A stretch of 61,681 nucleotides of DNA from Cellulomonadaceae bacterium (GTDB lineage: Bacteria; Actinomycetota; Actinomycetes; Actinomycetales; Cellulomonadaceae): assembly GCA_031256435.1 (NCBI GenBank), contig JAIRQO010000088.1, forward strand, positions 1 to 61,681, in the 5' to 3' direction. How positions within the stretch are numbered: position 1 is the first letter of the stretch; every line of letters starts with the position of its first letter. Below the pieces are notes generated by a model that did not search any database, was not told where the DNA came from, and saw nothing but the letters and a program-made list of their open reading frames with translations. Positions 23,388 to 32,545 of the stretch are shown here, in pieces. The position numbers were made by a program, and so were the translations under genes.

Positions 23388-24740
23388 CTACTGGAGAAGA
23401 GCCGCTTCGCTCTTCCACTTGGCAACAACGTTGGTGACCACGGCGGGCCATTCCATCTGACCTTGGGCGTACTGGAGGAGGTCAGAACCGAAGTCATCCT
23501 TGAATGCCTGGCTCGGGAACACGGTGAAGTCCCACGGAACCGTCTTCAGGGCGTCATCCGTCATGAGAGCGTTCATGGACTGGACTAGCGGGTCAGCAGG
23601 CAACTCGTCTGCACTGAACGAGGTGAACGGCATCACGAATCCAAGGTCATCCATGACGAACTTCTTACCGGCATCAGAGGAGAGAACCCATTCCAGGAAG
23701 GCCAAGGAGGCAGCCTGGTCAGCATCGCTGGCTTCAACGTTGATGGACCAGAAGTTCTCCGTACCAGCGCAGATGCCCTGGCTGTCATCTTCGATGCCCA
23801 TGTACAGGGGCAGGAAGCCTACGTCCTCGGGCTTCACAACGTTGCCGTCAGTGCCGGACACTTGTGCCCAGCCCCAGGTACCGTTTTGGACCATTGCCGT
23901 CTTGCCAGAGGCGAACTCGGCCATGGACTCGTCAACCGTCTTGGCACCCAGTTGCTCCTTGGGAACCGTGGAGTTGTTGAGGTACAGGTCAAAGAGGTCC
24001 TTGTAGTTGGGGTTGTACTCAAACTTGACTTCGGCGGGAACACCCTCGCCCAGGTTCACGTTGCCCTTGGTCCACTCAAAGTGGAAGGGAACGTTGGCCA
24101 GGTGTGTTTGCCAACGCCAGTCCTCGCCCGGCTTCAGGGAGGTGGCGGAGAACACGCCGTCAATGCCCAGATCAGCCTTCTTGGACTGCATGTCCTCGGT
24201 CACGGCCTTCAGCGTGGCAAAGTCCTTGATGTCAGTCACGGCGGTGATGCCACCAGCAGGGTTACCGGCTTCAATGTACTTGTTGAAGATGGCTGCGTTG
24301 TAGATGATGCCATAGGCTTCCACGGCATAAGGAATGCCGTATACGCCGGAGTCATCCTTGATGGCCAAGCCCTGATCGGACAGGTTCTTGTACAGCCAGG
24401 AATCGGTGAGGTCAGCAGTGTAGTCAGACCAGGAGGCATAGCCAACGGGACCGTTGATCTGGAAGATGGTGGGCGGGGTGTTGCCGGCCATTTCCGTTTC
24501 CAACTTGGTCTCATAGGTGCCCGCAGCCGCAGTTTCTACCTTCACCGGGGTGCCGGTTTCAGCAGTGTATGCCGCAGCAATCTTGGTCCATACATCGGCA
24601 ACTTCCGGCTTGAAGTTCAGGAAGTACACGGAACCGTCAGTGGCATCGCCACCGCCGTTGCCGCTGTCTCCGCCACCACACGCTGCCAGGCTGCCCAACG
24701 CAAGGGCAACAGCCGCCAGGGATACTAGGGTCTTTCTCAT
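23388..24740 (-). CDS. sugar-binding lipoprotein
   Basis: 450 residues from the ATG at 24740. The signal peptide ends in lipobox LAAC, followed by a Gly-rich linker. The domain (TIFQINGPVGYASWSDYTAD, then KTAMVQNGTWGW) is a family-1 oligosaccharide-binding fold. It is anchored outside and feeds the two permeases. Upstream, GATCA-TCGG-TGATC (24774-24787) and GGTGAG-CC-CTCACC (24816-24829) are candidate operator palindromes. Confidence 0.92.
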   Translation of the reverse strand: MRKTLVSLAAVALALGSLAACGGGDSGNGGGDATDGSVYFLNFKPEVADVWTKIAAAYTAETGTPVKVETAAAGTYETKLETEMAGNTPPTIFQINGPVGYASWSDYTADLTDSWLYKNLSDQGLAIKDDSGVYGIPYAVEAYGIIYNAAIFNKYIEAGNPAGGITAVTDIKDFATLKAVTEDMQSKKADLGIDGVFSATSLKPGEDWRWQTHLANVPFHFEWTKGNVNLGEGVPAEVKFEYNPNYKDLFDLYLNNSTVPKEQLGAKTVDESMAEFASGKTAMVQNGTWGWAQVSGTDGNVVKPEDVGFLPLYMGIEDDSQGICAGTENFWSINVEASDADQAASLAFLEWVLSSDAGKKFVMDDLGFVMPFTSFSADELPADPLVQSMNALMTDDALKTVPWDFTVFPSQAFKDDFGSDLLQYAQGQMEWPAVVTNVVAKWKSEAALLQ

Positions 24741-25032
24741 TGAGCTACTCCACTCTGTTGCGCTTCGTTGCGCGATCATCGGTGATCTTGTGAGGTAGAA
24801 CGAGGTGAATGTGGAGGTGAGCCCTCACCCACTAGGTTCTGCTTGTGACGTTAGCGGAACGGGGCGCGCTAGGCACGGTGGCGCCAGCGTTTATCTGCAA
24901 CTATTGGGTAACAACTGTGGTAGCAAGTCCGACGACGAGTCAGCCCCTACCCACTCCCACGCATCACGCCAGAGAGCCCGTCAGGTAAAGGCGGAATCAG
25001 CCAAGCGAATTCGTCGTCGGAAAAAAAGAGAA
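24741..25032. promoter_or_regulatory. promoter region of the sugar importer operon
   Basis: 292 nt without a gene. It carries two short perfect inverted repeats, GATCA-TCGG-TGATC at 24774-24787 and GGTGAG-CC-CTCACC at 24816-24829, likely regulator sites. A run of A on the plus strand near 25020 (T run on the minus strand) lies just past the stop of the DUF4870 gene and may end its transcript. Confidence 0.4.
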
Positions 25033-25437
25033 CTACTTGATGAAACGGAAACACAATGGGTAGCGATACCCCTGGAGGCGGTAGCCAGCCAGGGACGCCT
25101 GCACCATGAAGATCAACGCCACAATAGCCACGGCGGGAATCAGCAGGAAGCCAATGAGCACCGTGACGAGCAGCGCGCTGGCCGCCATGGCGATGGTCAG
25201 AGTGATCTGGAAATTCAGGGACTCCTTGGCGTGCTCAGCCACAAAGGCACTGCGATCCCGGAACGTCATCCAAATGACCAGCGGTACCACCCACCCCAAC
25301 CCTCCTGCCGAAGCGAAGGAGGCGAGGAGCGGGTCGAGGTGACTCCACAGGGCCGCCTGCTGCGTGGATTGCTGAGACATGGGCGGCGGCGTGGGTGAGG
25401 TGTAATACGGGGGCTGCGGAGGGTAGGTCGTGGTCAT
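25033..25437 (-). CDS. DUF4870-type membrane protein
   Basis: 134 residues. A Pro/Gln/Tyr-rich N-terminus is followed by helices around SAGGLGWVVPLVIWMTF, AVIAASALLVTVLIGF-like segments and AIVALIFMV. The motif FVAEHAKESLNFQITL is typical of DUF4870 proteins. Function unknown. It overlaps the glyS stop by one nucleotide (TGATG) and is co-transcribed with glyS. Confidence 0.85.
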   Translation of the reverse strand: MTTTYPPQPPYYTSPTPPPMSQQSTQQAALWSHLDPLLASFASAGGLGWVVPLVIWMTFRDRSAFVAEHAKESLNFQITLTIAMAASALLVTVLIGFLLIPAVAIVALIFMVQASLAGYRLQGYRYPLCFRFIK

Positions 25438-26846
25438 CACGCTCCCACGAGGCGCTGAGCGAGATAGCCAGCCACCTGATCCAGGGCCACGCGTTCCTGC
25501 GTCATGGAATCGCGCTCACGGATGGTGACGGCCTGGTCCGTGGGCGTGTCAAAGTCCACGGTGACGCAGAACGGGGTGCCAATCTCATCCTGGCGGCGGT
25601 ACCGCTTGCCAATGGCTTGGGTCACGTCATAGTCCACGTTCCAGTGTTCGCGCAGGTCAGCACTCAGTTTCTGCGCTGTGGGAATCAGGTCCGGACTCTT
25701 GGACAGAGGCAACACGGCAGCCTTGAACGGAGCAAGACGAGGATCGAGGCGCAGCACCGTGCGCTTATCCACTCCACCCTTAGTATTGGGGGCTTCGTCC
25801 TCTTCATAGGCTTCCACCAGGAAAGCCATCAGGCTGCGCGTGAGGCCAGCACTGGGCTCAATCACATACGGGTAATAACGCTCGTTGGTTACGGGATCGC
25901 GATATTGCAGGTCTTTACCCGAGTGTTCTGAGTGGGTCTTGAGGTCAAAGTCCGTGCGGTTAGCAATGCCTTCTAACTCGCCCCATTCGCCACCAGCAAA
26001 ACCGAAGCGGTATTCAATATCCACCGTGCGCGTGGAATAGTGTGACAATTTCTCAGCCGGGTGCTCGTAATGCCGCAGATTATCCCGGGAAATACCAAGA
26101 CCCACGTACCAATCAGTCCGATCATTAATCCACTGTTGGTGCAGGTCAGCGTCCGTTCCCGGCTTGACAAAGTATTCCAACTCCATCTGCTCAAACTCGC
26201 GCGTGCGGAAAATGAAGTTCCCCGGAGTAATCTCATTACGGAAACTCTTGCCCACCTGGGCAATGCCGAAGGGGGGCTTTTGGCGCGTGGCTTGCACCAC
26301 GTTAGCAAAGTTTACAAAAATCCCTTGGGCCGTTTCCGGGCGCAAGTAATGCAGCCCGCTCTCGTCCTCCACCGGGCCCAGGTACGTTTTCAACATCATG
26401 TTGAAATCACGCGGTTCCGTCCATTTCCCGCGCGTTCCACAATGGGGGCACACAATGTCCGCCAGGGCTATGGAATCAGGATCGTCGATGCCTTTCTTGG
26501 CGGCAATCTCCTCCTGCATCTGGTCCACACGCTGGCGTTTATTGCATTGGAGGCACTCCGTGAGCGGGTCCGAGAACACGCCCACGTGTCCGGACGCCAC
26601 CCACACTTGACGAGGCAGGATGACGCCGGAGTCCAGGCCCACCACGTCATCGCGCCTGGTCATGGCACGCCACCACTGGCGCTTGATGTTCTCCTTGAGT
26701 TCCACGCCCAGCGGGCCGTAGTCCCACGCGGAGCGAGAACCGCCGTAAATCTCCCCGGATTGGAACACGAATCCCCGGCGCTTGCACAGAGAGATAACGG
26801 CATCCAGCGTGGCGGACTGCTTTGATGCGGCGGGCTTGGCGGCCAT
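25437..26846 (-). CDS. glyS: glycine-tRNA ligase
   Basis: 469 residues from the ATG at 26846 with AAAGGAG upstream. It is the alpha2-type class II synthetase: motif 2 [21 protein letters not shown], motif 3 [10 protein letters not shown], and a four-cysteine zinc site ([14 protein letters not shown]). It charges tRNA-Gly. Backbone gene between zur/uppS and dusB in many actinobacteria. I see no T-box upstream. Confidence 0.97.
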   Translation of the reverse strand: MAAKPAASKQSATLDAVISLCKRRGFVFQSGEIYGGSRSAWDYGPLGVELKENIKRQWWRAMTRRDDVVGLDSGVILPRQVWVASGHVGVFSDPLTECLQCNKRQRVDQMQEEIAAKKGIDDPDSIALADIVCPHCGTRGKWTEPRDFNMMLKTYLGPVEDESGLHYLRPETAQGIFVNFANVVQATRQKPPFGIAQVGKSFRNEITPGNFIFRTREFEQMELEYFVKPGTDADLHQQWINDRTDWYVGLGISRDNLRHYEHPAEKLSHYSTRTVDIEYRFGFAGGEWGELEGIANRTDFDLKTHSEHSGKDLQYRDPVTNERYYPYVIEPSAGLTRSLMAFLVEAYEEDEAPNTKGGVDKRTVLRLDPRLAPFKAAVLPLSKSPDLIPTAQKLSADLREHWNVDYDVTQAIGKRYRRQDEIGTPFCVTVDFDTPTDQAVTIRERDSMTQERVALDQVAGYLAQRLVGA

Positions 26847-26961
26847 GGAGCTCCTTTGGGTTGGTGATGCCCGACGATGGCTTCGCCGGAGTGGACCCAC
26901 TGTATCCGCTGGAGTGTGGGCCACCCCGGCTTCTGGCCTATTGTCTGCGGTGGGCGTGTTC

Positions 26962-27888
26962 CTACCAGGCTTCTGCCAAAACCTCGGCAAAGAGCACATC
27001 AGGATCCGCGTTCAGGCCGCGCGCGTTGAACCACGTACACATGTTGACGCAATCGCGGTGGAGGAACTGTGTAGCGAAGGGACTCGCAGCGAGATCCACC
27101 ACTTGGGGAACGTCAATGATGACCAAACGATCCCCGTGGGCCAGCGTGTTGTACGGAGACAGGTCTCCGTGCGCCCATCCAAGGCGGGCAAACACGCCCA
27201 TGGCCGTGCGCAACTGGTGCCAGTAATCCTGAAGCAACGCTGCGGAGGGCCGTGCCTGGGCAAGACGCGGCGCTGCCACGCCATCCTCACCGATGAACTC
27301 CATGAGAATCTCCGTGTCATCGATTTGGACAGGGTAGGGCACAGGCGCTCCTGCGGTGTAGAGGCGGGAGAGCGCGCTGAACTCCGCCCACGCCCATGCG
27401 CCCGATTTCACGGCGCGGCCATACTCGGACTTGCGATTGGTGATGGCCCTTTGATCTCGCGACTTCTTGACTTTCCGCCCTTCCGTGTAGGACGAGTCAC
27501 GCCGGAAGGCGCGGTCATCAGCAGAGCGGTATCGCTTAGCAGCAAGCTGCACTGCCTTGTGGGGGTCGCCTGGAACGGCACGTTCAATCAGGTGGACATC
27601 CGCTTCCTTTCCGGTTTTCAGGATGCCGAGTTCGGTGTCAAGCGCGGCGGCTTCGGTGACCAACCATACAGGGTACGGCTGAGGTCCGCGTTGAAGCTTT
27701 TCTACAAACGGCCACGTAGACCAACGAATATCGGGGTGCAACTCTGGATCAGCAAAGATGTCAGCGTCACCAAGGGCATCCGCGGCATTCGACGGGTGAG
27801 CGTTGGATGAGGGATCAGGATAGTGAGGGGGTTCGTCGTCGAAAAATAAGTACGACGAATGAGGGGTAAAAGTGTCCGTGAAGGACAT
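26962..27888 (-). CDS. RIO-type serine protein kinase
   Basis: 308 residues. Glycine loop region [13 protein letters not shown], catalytic loop [12 protein letters not shown] and metal-binding IIDVPQ are RIO1-family features; the eukaryotic-type activation segment is missing. Bacterial members are of unknown substrate, possibly ribosome related. The ATG at 27888 has GGAG 12 nt upstream. A possible leader peptide and stem-loop precede it (27928-28008). Confidence 0.88.
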   Translation of the reverse strand: MSFTDTFTPHSSYLFFDDEPPHYPDPSSNAHPSNAADALGDADIFADPELHPDIRWSTWPFVEKLQRGPQPYPVWLVTEAAALDTELGILKTGKEADVHLIERAVPGDPHKAVQLAAKRYRSADDRAFRRDSSYTEGRKVKKSRDQRAITNRKSEYGRAVKSGAWAWAEFSALSRLYTAGAPVPYPVQIDDTEILMEFIGEDGVAAPRLAQARPSAALLQDYWHQLRTAMGVFARLGWAHGDLSPYNTLAHGDRLVIIDVPQVVDLAASPFATQFLHRDCVNMCTWFNARGLNADPDVLFAEVLAEAW

Positions 27889-27927
27889 GATGGGGGCTCC
27901 AATGATGGGAGGGGTGAGGACTGCTGC

Positions 27928-27989
27928 CCTGCCTCCCGGCGTGCGTCAGTGCGCGGAGGTGCGTCAGTGCGCGTGGAGCGGGAGGCAGG
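27928..27989 (-). promoter_or_regulatory. stem-loop upstream of the RIO kinase gene
   Basis: Perfect 11-bp arms CCTGCCTCCCG (27928-27938) and CGGGAGGCAGG (27979-27989) enclose two direct copies of GTGCGTCAGTGCGCG (27941 and 27959, period 18). On the minus strand the upstream arm lies inside the short leader frame at 27964-28008. A second hairpin, GATGACA (27991) with TGTCATC (28025), would enclose the leader ribosome site. The nested layout suggests translation-coupled control. Confidence 0.5.
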
Positions 27990-28008
27990 AGATGACAATG
28001 GCACGCAT
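27964..28008 (-). CDS. possible leader peptide of the RIO kinase gene
   Basis: A strong AGGAAGGAGG site lies 5 nt before an ATG at 28008. The frame encodes MRAIVISCLPLHAH and stops at 27964, 75 nt before the kinase gene. It overlaps the 5' arm of the stem-loop. It may be a regulatory leader peptide; the single Cys and two Leu and His do not point to one amino acid. Confidence 0.4.
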   Translation of the reverse strand: MRAIVISCLPLHAH

Positions 28009-28165
28009 GGCTGCCTCCTTCCTATGTCATCGAAATCCTGAAGTGTTCGGACGTGACGGGAGTTTGCCAGATCAAGTGCGCGCTGTCAACCCGGTTATCG
28101 ACGCCGTGGGCCCGGATGGGTGTGTTACGCGACGTCCTGGGCCCGGATCACCTGGCTACGCGACG

Positions 28166-28221
28166 TCCTGGGCCCGGATGACTCACCCAATAGCGCCCAT
28201 TAGGTGGGTGATCCGGGCCCA
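28166..28221. repeat. family B stem-loop, copy 1
   Basis: TCCTGGGCCCGGAT at the left and ATCCGGGCCCA at the right enclose TCACCCAAT and ATTAGGTGGGTG. It is a diverged copy of the 59-nt elements at 28301 and 38828. Confidence 0.7.
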
Positions 28222-28300
28222 CAACCACCGCGAACAATCCTGGGTCCGGATGGGGTGCCCTACTCGACACCCTGGGTCCGGATCAAATGTCCACCCGCCA

Positions 28301-28359
28301 TCCTGGGTCCGGAAAAGTTACCCAATGAGCGCCATTGGGTAAGTAATCCGGACCCAGGA
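28301..28359. repeat. family B stem-loop, copy 2
   Basis: Nested palindrome of 59 nt: outer arms TCCTGGGTCCGGA and TCCGGACCCAGGA (13 bp perfect), inner arms TTACCCAATG and CATTGGGTAA (10 bp perfect) around AGCGC. The copy at 38828-38886 has the same length. Confidence 0.85.
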
Positions 28360-28529
28360 GGGGAAGACGGCACCCGATCCGGACCCACAATCACCGCGCC
28401 CATAGCCAACTGCACTCACAGCCAACCGGACCCACGGCGAGAGTGCGCAAAGTTGGTGCGCTGAAACACAGGTGATCGAACCGCGTGAGCAGGGTTGGGG
28501 CGCATTCTCGGACGACGAGTGCCGGGTGT

Positions 28530-28567
28530 TTGACAATGATTCTCAAATAGTATGAGAATAGTTCTCA
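28530..28567 (+). promoter_or_regulatory. zinc operon promoter with two Zur boxes
   Basis: TTGACA at 28530-28535 is a consensus -35. Two 15-nt palindromes of the Fur/Zur type flank the promoter: TGACAATGATTCTCA (28531-28545) and TGAGAATAGTTCTCA (28553-28567), 22 nt apart. They overlap the -35 and the -10/start region, so zinc-loaded Zur, encoded at the end of this operon, should block transcription when zinc is plentiful. Confidence 0.8.
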
Positions 28568-29934
28568 TGTTGAAGCGACGTGTAACTGCTGTTGTTGGGG
28601 CCCTGGCGGCTCTCCCCCTTGCTCTTTCTCTGAGTGGTTGTGGCGCGCCGGGTACTGCGTCGGCGCACCCTGCGGACGCGAGCGGCACCCCTGACCTGAC
28701 GGTCCTCACCTCGTTCTACCCGCTGCAGTTTGTAGCGGAGCAGGTGGCTGGTGACTTGGCCACCGTGGACAACCTCACGCCTCCGGCTGCCGACCCTCAC
28801 AACCTGGAACTTTCGATGGCTCGGGCGCGGGAGATCTCCACGGCGGATGTGGTGCTGACGCTCTCCGGCTTCTCGGCAGCGGTTGATGAGGCAATTGCCG
28901 CGCGCAACCCGGATCGTCTGATTGATGCTGCTGACATTGTGGACCTGCTGTCCGCTGACGTCACCGGCGGCCATGACTGTGCCGATCACGATCACGGCCA
29001 CAGCGGCTCCGATCACGGCGATGACGAGGATTGCGATCACGCCGAGGCGTCTGGTCACAGCCACGACGATTGTGATGAGCCGGATTGCGATGACACACAT
29101 GACCACGCCCACGCCCACGGCCACGCCCACGGCCACGCCGAGGACTATGGTCACGCTGAGGAGGTGGCTTACGCGTACAGCGATGCGCACAGCCACGCAG
29201 ACTCCCACGCCCACAGCCACGCCCATTCCGAGCACAGCCACTCCCATTCCCACGGCGACGATTGTGATGACCCGGACTGTGAGGACAAAGAGACCCATGC
29301 TGGCTCGGGCGGTGACGAGACGGACATTGCCACCACCATGGCAGCCACCGATGACCACAGCGACAACACTGACCACAGCGACCACAACCACGCCTCCATG
29401 GCAGGCATGGACCCGCACTTCTGGCTGGATCCCACCAAACTGGCCCAACTCGCGGACCCGGTGGCGGAGCAACTCTCTGCGGCCAGCCCGGAGAATGCTG
29501 ACACCTTCACGTATAACGCCGCCGAACTCGTCGCACGGCTGTTTGATTTGGACCACGAGATCATGACTGCGCTGGCTCCGTTTGAGGGTGCCAAACTGGT
29601 GACCAACCACACGGCGTTTGGGTACCTGGCGGTGCGGTACAACCTCGAGCAGGTGGGCATCACGGGGATCGACCACGAGATTGAGCCCTCCCCTGCACGC
29701 CTGAGGGAAATCGGCGATGTAGTCCGCGCCAACAATGTGACCACCATCTTCTACGAGACGCTTGTCAGCCCGCGGGTGGTGCAGACGCTCGCCAATGACC
29801 TGGGAGTCAACGCGGGCGTGCTCGACACGCTGGAAGGCATCACGCAACCCATGATTGACGCTGGCGACGATTACTTTACGGTGATGGCTCGTAACCTCGA
29901 CGCCCTGGTCAACGGACTCAACGCACCGAGTTAA
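28567..29934 (+). CDS. znuA: zinc ABC transporter substrate-binding lipoprotein
   Basis: About 455 residues from the ATG at 28567 (an ATG at 28552 lies inside the Zur box and is less likely). Lipobox LSGC. Cluster A-I fold: DLTVLTSFYPLQFVAEQVAG and DPHNLELS with a metal His, DPHFWLDPTK, TNHTAFGYLA, and the final Asp region. The His/Asp/Cys-rich loop of about 145 residues (nt 28967-29400) is far longer than usual in ZnuA. Such loops gather zinc for the binding site. Confidence 0.93.
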   Translation: MLKRRVTAVVGALAALPLALSLSGCGAPGTASAHPADASGTPDLTVLTSFYPLQFVAEQVAGDLATVDNLTPPAADPHNLELSMARAREISTADVVLTLSGFSAAVDEAIAARNPDRLIDAADIVDLLSADVTGGHDCADHDHGHSGSDHGDDEDCDHAEASGHSHDDCDEPDCDDTHDHAHAHGHAHGHAEDYGHAEEVAYAYSDAHSHADSHAHSHAHSEHSHSHSHGDDCDDPDCEDKETHAGSGGDETDIATTMAATDDHSDNTDHSDHNHASMAGMDPHFWLDPTKLAQLADPVAEQLSAASPENADTFTYNAAELVARLFDLDHEIMTALAPFEGAKLVTNHTAFGYLAVRYNLEQVGITGIDHEIEPSPARLREIGDVVRANNVTTIFYETLVSPRVVQTLANDLGVNAGVLDTLEGITQPMIDAGDDYFTVMARNLDALVNGLNAPS

Positions 29935-30028
29935 GCCCGCCGAGTTAAGCCCGCCGAGCAATGCCCTGTGCGCCGAGCCCAACCGTTCGAGCCGAGTAAA
30001 GCCCCAGATTCCCCAGAAGATTGGACGT
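29935..30028. other. spacer with short repeated units
   Basis: Copies of GAGTTAAGCCCGCC lie just after znuA. No hairpin terminator is seen, so znuA and znuC are probably co-transcribed. Confidence 0.4.
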
Positions 30029-30031
30029 GTG

Positions 30032-31063
30032 ATGACCGTTCCTGCACAGCCGGGGGCTTCGGCCAACCCCACCGAGGCATCGGCCAACCCACAAGGGGCT
30101 TCGACCGACAGCGCTAGCACGCCTGGCTCAACCACGCCTGGCTCAACCACCCCTGGAACAACCACCCGTGACACCACCAACCCCACCCCCCTCATCACCG
30201 CGCGTGATCTCCACGTCCACCTGGGCGCGGCGGTGGTTCTCCACGGCGTGAACCTCACAGTCAACGCCGGCGAGGTGGTGGCCATCATGGGCGCCAACGG
30301 GTCCGGGAAATCCACGCTCATCCGCTCGTTGGTACGCATCATTCCGCATGCGGAAGGCACCATCACTACGCCGCCTCCGGCCAAGATCGGTTACGTTCCC
30401 CAACGCGTTTCTGCTGCTGGAGGTATTGCCGCCACGTCCCTGGAAGTGGTGGCCTCGGGCCTGCTGGGGCCTGGAAAGTGGCGCTTGCCGCGCAACTGGA
30501 AGGACGCAGCCCTCTCTGCCCTCACCCAAGTGGACCTGGCCGACAGGGCCAACGAAGCCACCATCCACCTCTCGGGCGGCCAGCAGCAACGCGTCCTCAT
30601 TGCGCGTGCGCTGGTGCGCAACCCGGAGGTACTCATTCTCGACGAGCCTGTGGCCGGGGTGGACCTTCCCTCCCAGCAACAGTTTGCACAAACGCTCGCT
30701 ACTCTCATCCAGCAAGGCATCACGGTTTTGGTGGTCCTGCATGAACTGGGGGAACTCGCCCCGCTCATCACGCGCTCCGTGGTGTTGCGTCACGGCAGGG
30801 TGATCCATGATGGCGCCCCGCCAACGCCGCGTCCAGGCCATGACGCCGCAGATCATCAGCACGTTCATCCGCACGCCCCGGACGCCGAGGACCCGGATTG
30901 CCATGATGAAACCGGCTTTGCTGGTATGGACCACCCGGTAGCAGCCCTCACGGAACATCACACCGATCATCATGTTGATCACCACGGCGACCACCACGCA
31001 GGTCACCAACCCACCGGCCAACCCAGTCACCAACCCACCGGCCACCACCACGAGGAGCACTGA
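30032..31063 (+). CDS. znuC: zinc ABC transporter ATP-binding protein
   Basis: About 343 residues (ATG at 30032, GTG at 30029 also possible). Walker A GANGSGKST, signature LSGGQQQR, Walker B LILDEPVAGVD. A Ser/Thr/Pro-rich N-terminal extension precedes the domain. The C-terminal 85 residues are His-rich (HHTDHHVDHHGDHH and more), unusual for the ATPase subunit and parallel to ZnuA. It energises zinc import with ZnuB. Confidence 0.93.
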   Translation: MTVPAQPGASANPTEASANPQGASTDSASTPGSTTPGSTTPGTTTRDTTNPTPLITARDLHVHLGAAVVLHGVNLTVNAGEVVAIMGANGSGKSTLIRSLVRIIPHAEGTITTPPPAKIGYVPQRVSAAGGIAATSLEVVASGLLGPGKWRLPRNWKDAALSALTQVDLADRANEATIHLSGGQQQRVLIARALVRNPEVLILDEPVAGVDLPSQQQFAQTLATLIQQGITVLVVLHELGELAPLITRSVVLRHGRVIHDGAPPTPRPGHDAADHQHVHPHAPDAEDPDCHDETGFAGMDHPVAALTEHHTDHHVDHHGDHHAGHQPTGQPSHQPTGHHHEEH

Positions 31064-31064
31064 C

Positions 31065-32141
31065 ATGTGGGACAACATCCAGATGATGCTCTCGGACCCG
31101 CTCATGCAACGCGCTCTCGTCGCGGCATTACTGGTGGGAGCGTGCGCCCCCATTGTCGGGACGTATTTGGTGCAACGGCGCCTATCCCTTCTGGGGGACG
31201 GCATCGGCCACATCGCGCTGACCGGGGTGGCTCTCGGCTGGCTGATCGGCGTGGGCATGGGCCTGCGCCCGTATGACGTGCTCACAATTCCGGGGGCCGT
31301 AGTGACCGCCGTGATCGGCTCGATTCTCATTGAGGTTGTTCGACGACGCGGCAAAACCTCCGGTGACCTGGCCCTCGCGCTGATGTTCTACGGCGGCATT
31401 GCCGGCGGGGTGCTCATCATCGGCATTGCGGGGGGAACCTCCGGCAACCTCATGGCGTACCTATTCGGCTCCATCGCTGCGGTGTCCATGGCGGATCTGT
31501 GGACCACGGTAGTGCTCTGCGCCATCATCCTTGCCGTGGGCCTCGGCCTGCGAACCGCACTGTTTGCCGTCAGTCACGACGAAGAGTTTGCCATCGCCTC
31601 GGGAATGCCCGTGTGGCTGCTCAATATGGCCGTGGCCATCGTGGCAGCGTTGACCGTCACCGTGGCCATGCGCGTAGTGGGCCTGCTCCTGGTATCCGCG
31701 CTGATGATTGTTCCCGTGGCCGTGGCGCAGCAACTCACCCACAGTTTCCGCCGCACCATGGCGGTAGCCTGCGTGGTGGGGGTGTTCGTGTGCCTCGGCG
31801 GCCTCATCATCACGTACTGGTACCCCGTGTCCCCCGGCGCCACCATTGTGGTACTCGCCATTGTGGTGTATCTCCTCTCCGTAGCCGTCCATCCGCTCAT
31901 CCATCACCGTTTTGGGCACGACGATGACGCAAGCGATCCGCACCCTGATATTCCCGACGATGTTAACGTGAGCGGGGACGCTGCAGGAGCGTCACCGGTG
32001 GTTGAGCCAGGCGCGCCAGCACCCACCCGGACGGTTGAGCCAGGCGCGTCAGCACAGACCCGGATGGTTGAGCCAGCGCCGATCGGCGCGACGGTCGAAA
32101 CCACCCGTAGCCCGGCGGACCGTCTGGAATCCCCCGCATGA
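31065..32141 (+). CDS. znuB: zinc ABC transporter permease with repeat-derived C-terminus
   Basis: About 358 residues from the ATG at 31065 (GAGGAGC upstream). Eight or so membrane helices, beginning with ALVAALLVGACAPIVGTYLV. ABC-3 permease family. The last 75 residues after the His-containing cytoplasmic end are not membrane and are encoded by copies of dispersed repeat A (VVEPGAPAPTRTVEPG and similar). The stop overlaps zur (ATGA). Confidence 0.92.
   Translation: MWDNIQMMLSDPLMQRALVAALLVGACAPIVGTYLVQRRLSLLGDGIGHIALTGVALGWLIGVGMGLRPYDVLTIPGAVVTAVIGSILIEVVRRRGKTSGDLALALMFYGGIAGGVLIIGIAGGTSGNLMAYLFGSIAAVSMADLWTTVVLCAIILAVGLGLRTALFAVSHDEEFAIASGMPVWLLNMAVAIVAALTVTVAMRVVGLLLVSALMIVPVAVAQQLTHSFRRTMAVACVVGVFVCLGGLIITYWYPVSPGATIVVLAIVVYLLSVAVHPLIHHRFGHDDDASDPHPDIPDDVNVSGDAAGASPVVEPGAPAPTRTVEPGASAQTRMVEPAPIGATVETTRSPADRLESPA
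32066..32102 (+). repeat. family A repeat, copy 2, inside znuB
   Basis: 37 nt, same start GGTTGAGCCAGCGCC and end CGGTCGAAACC as the other copies. It is read in frame as part of the ZnuB tail. Two partial copies precede it (from about 31998). Confidence 0.85.
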
Positions 32142-32545
32142 CGCTTCGCATGACCAAGAAGCGCGTGTCCGTCATGGCGGCGCTGGCCAACCATCAAGAG
32201 TTTGTGTCCGCCCAGCACTTGCACGAGTGCATGGCAGAATCCGGCGACGCTGTGGGTTTGGCCACGGTGTATCGAACACTCACCGCCTTGGCTGAAGCCC
32301 ACGAGATTGATTCCCTGCGTGATTCCGATGGCGAGACCCTGTACCGCCTGTGTGAAAGCGAAGCCCACCATCATCACCTGATCTGCCGCGAGTGTGGTGC
32401 CACCGTGGAGATTGACGGCCCCAGCGTGGAAACCTGGGCGGAAGCAATGGGCAGCGATCACGGCTACACGTCCATCAGCCACACCATTGAACTCTGGGGC
32501 ATCTGCCCGACCTGCAGCAACGCTGCCGCGCACACCGTCGGTTGA
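32138..32545 (+). CDS. zur: zinc uptake regulator, Fur family
   Basis: 135 residues. N-terminal winged helix (SAQHLHECMA, GLATVYRTLTALAEA) and C-terminal metal and dimer domain (HHHHLICRECG, ICPTCSNA). Zur represses zinc importers when zinc is bound. Fourth gene of the znu operon, so autoregulated through the two upstream boxes. Its last codons lie in the start of a tandem repeat block. Confidence 0.92.
   Translation: MTLRMTKKRVSVMAALANHQEFVSAQHLHECMAESGDAVGLATVYRTLTALAEAHEIDSLRDSDGETLYRLCESEAHHHHLICRECGATVEIDGPSVETWAEAMGSDHGYTSISHTIELWGICPTCSNAAAHTVG

Larger units (their letters stand above)
28032..28529. other. long intergenic region rich in palindromic repeats
   Basis: No gene is visible. 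The stretch carries repeated half-sites CCTGGG-T/C-CCGGA and two complete family B stem-loops (28166-28221 and 28301-28359). It separates the minus-strand kinase gene from the plus-strand zinc operon. Confidence 0.5.

Noticed and set aside
26847-26961. T-box riboswitch upstream of glyS
   Set aside because: No T-box sequence or specifier stem is visible in the short gap; only an ordinary ribosome site.
28543-30384. A very long open frame on the minus strand opposite znuA
   Set aside because: It is the shadow of the His/Asp-rich repeats and of third-position GC in znuA; the composition is Val/Ile/Arg-rich without any domain and the plus strand encodes a clear ZnuA.
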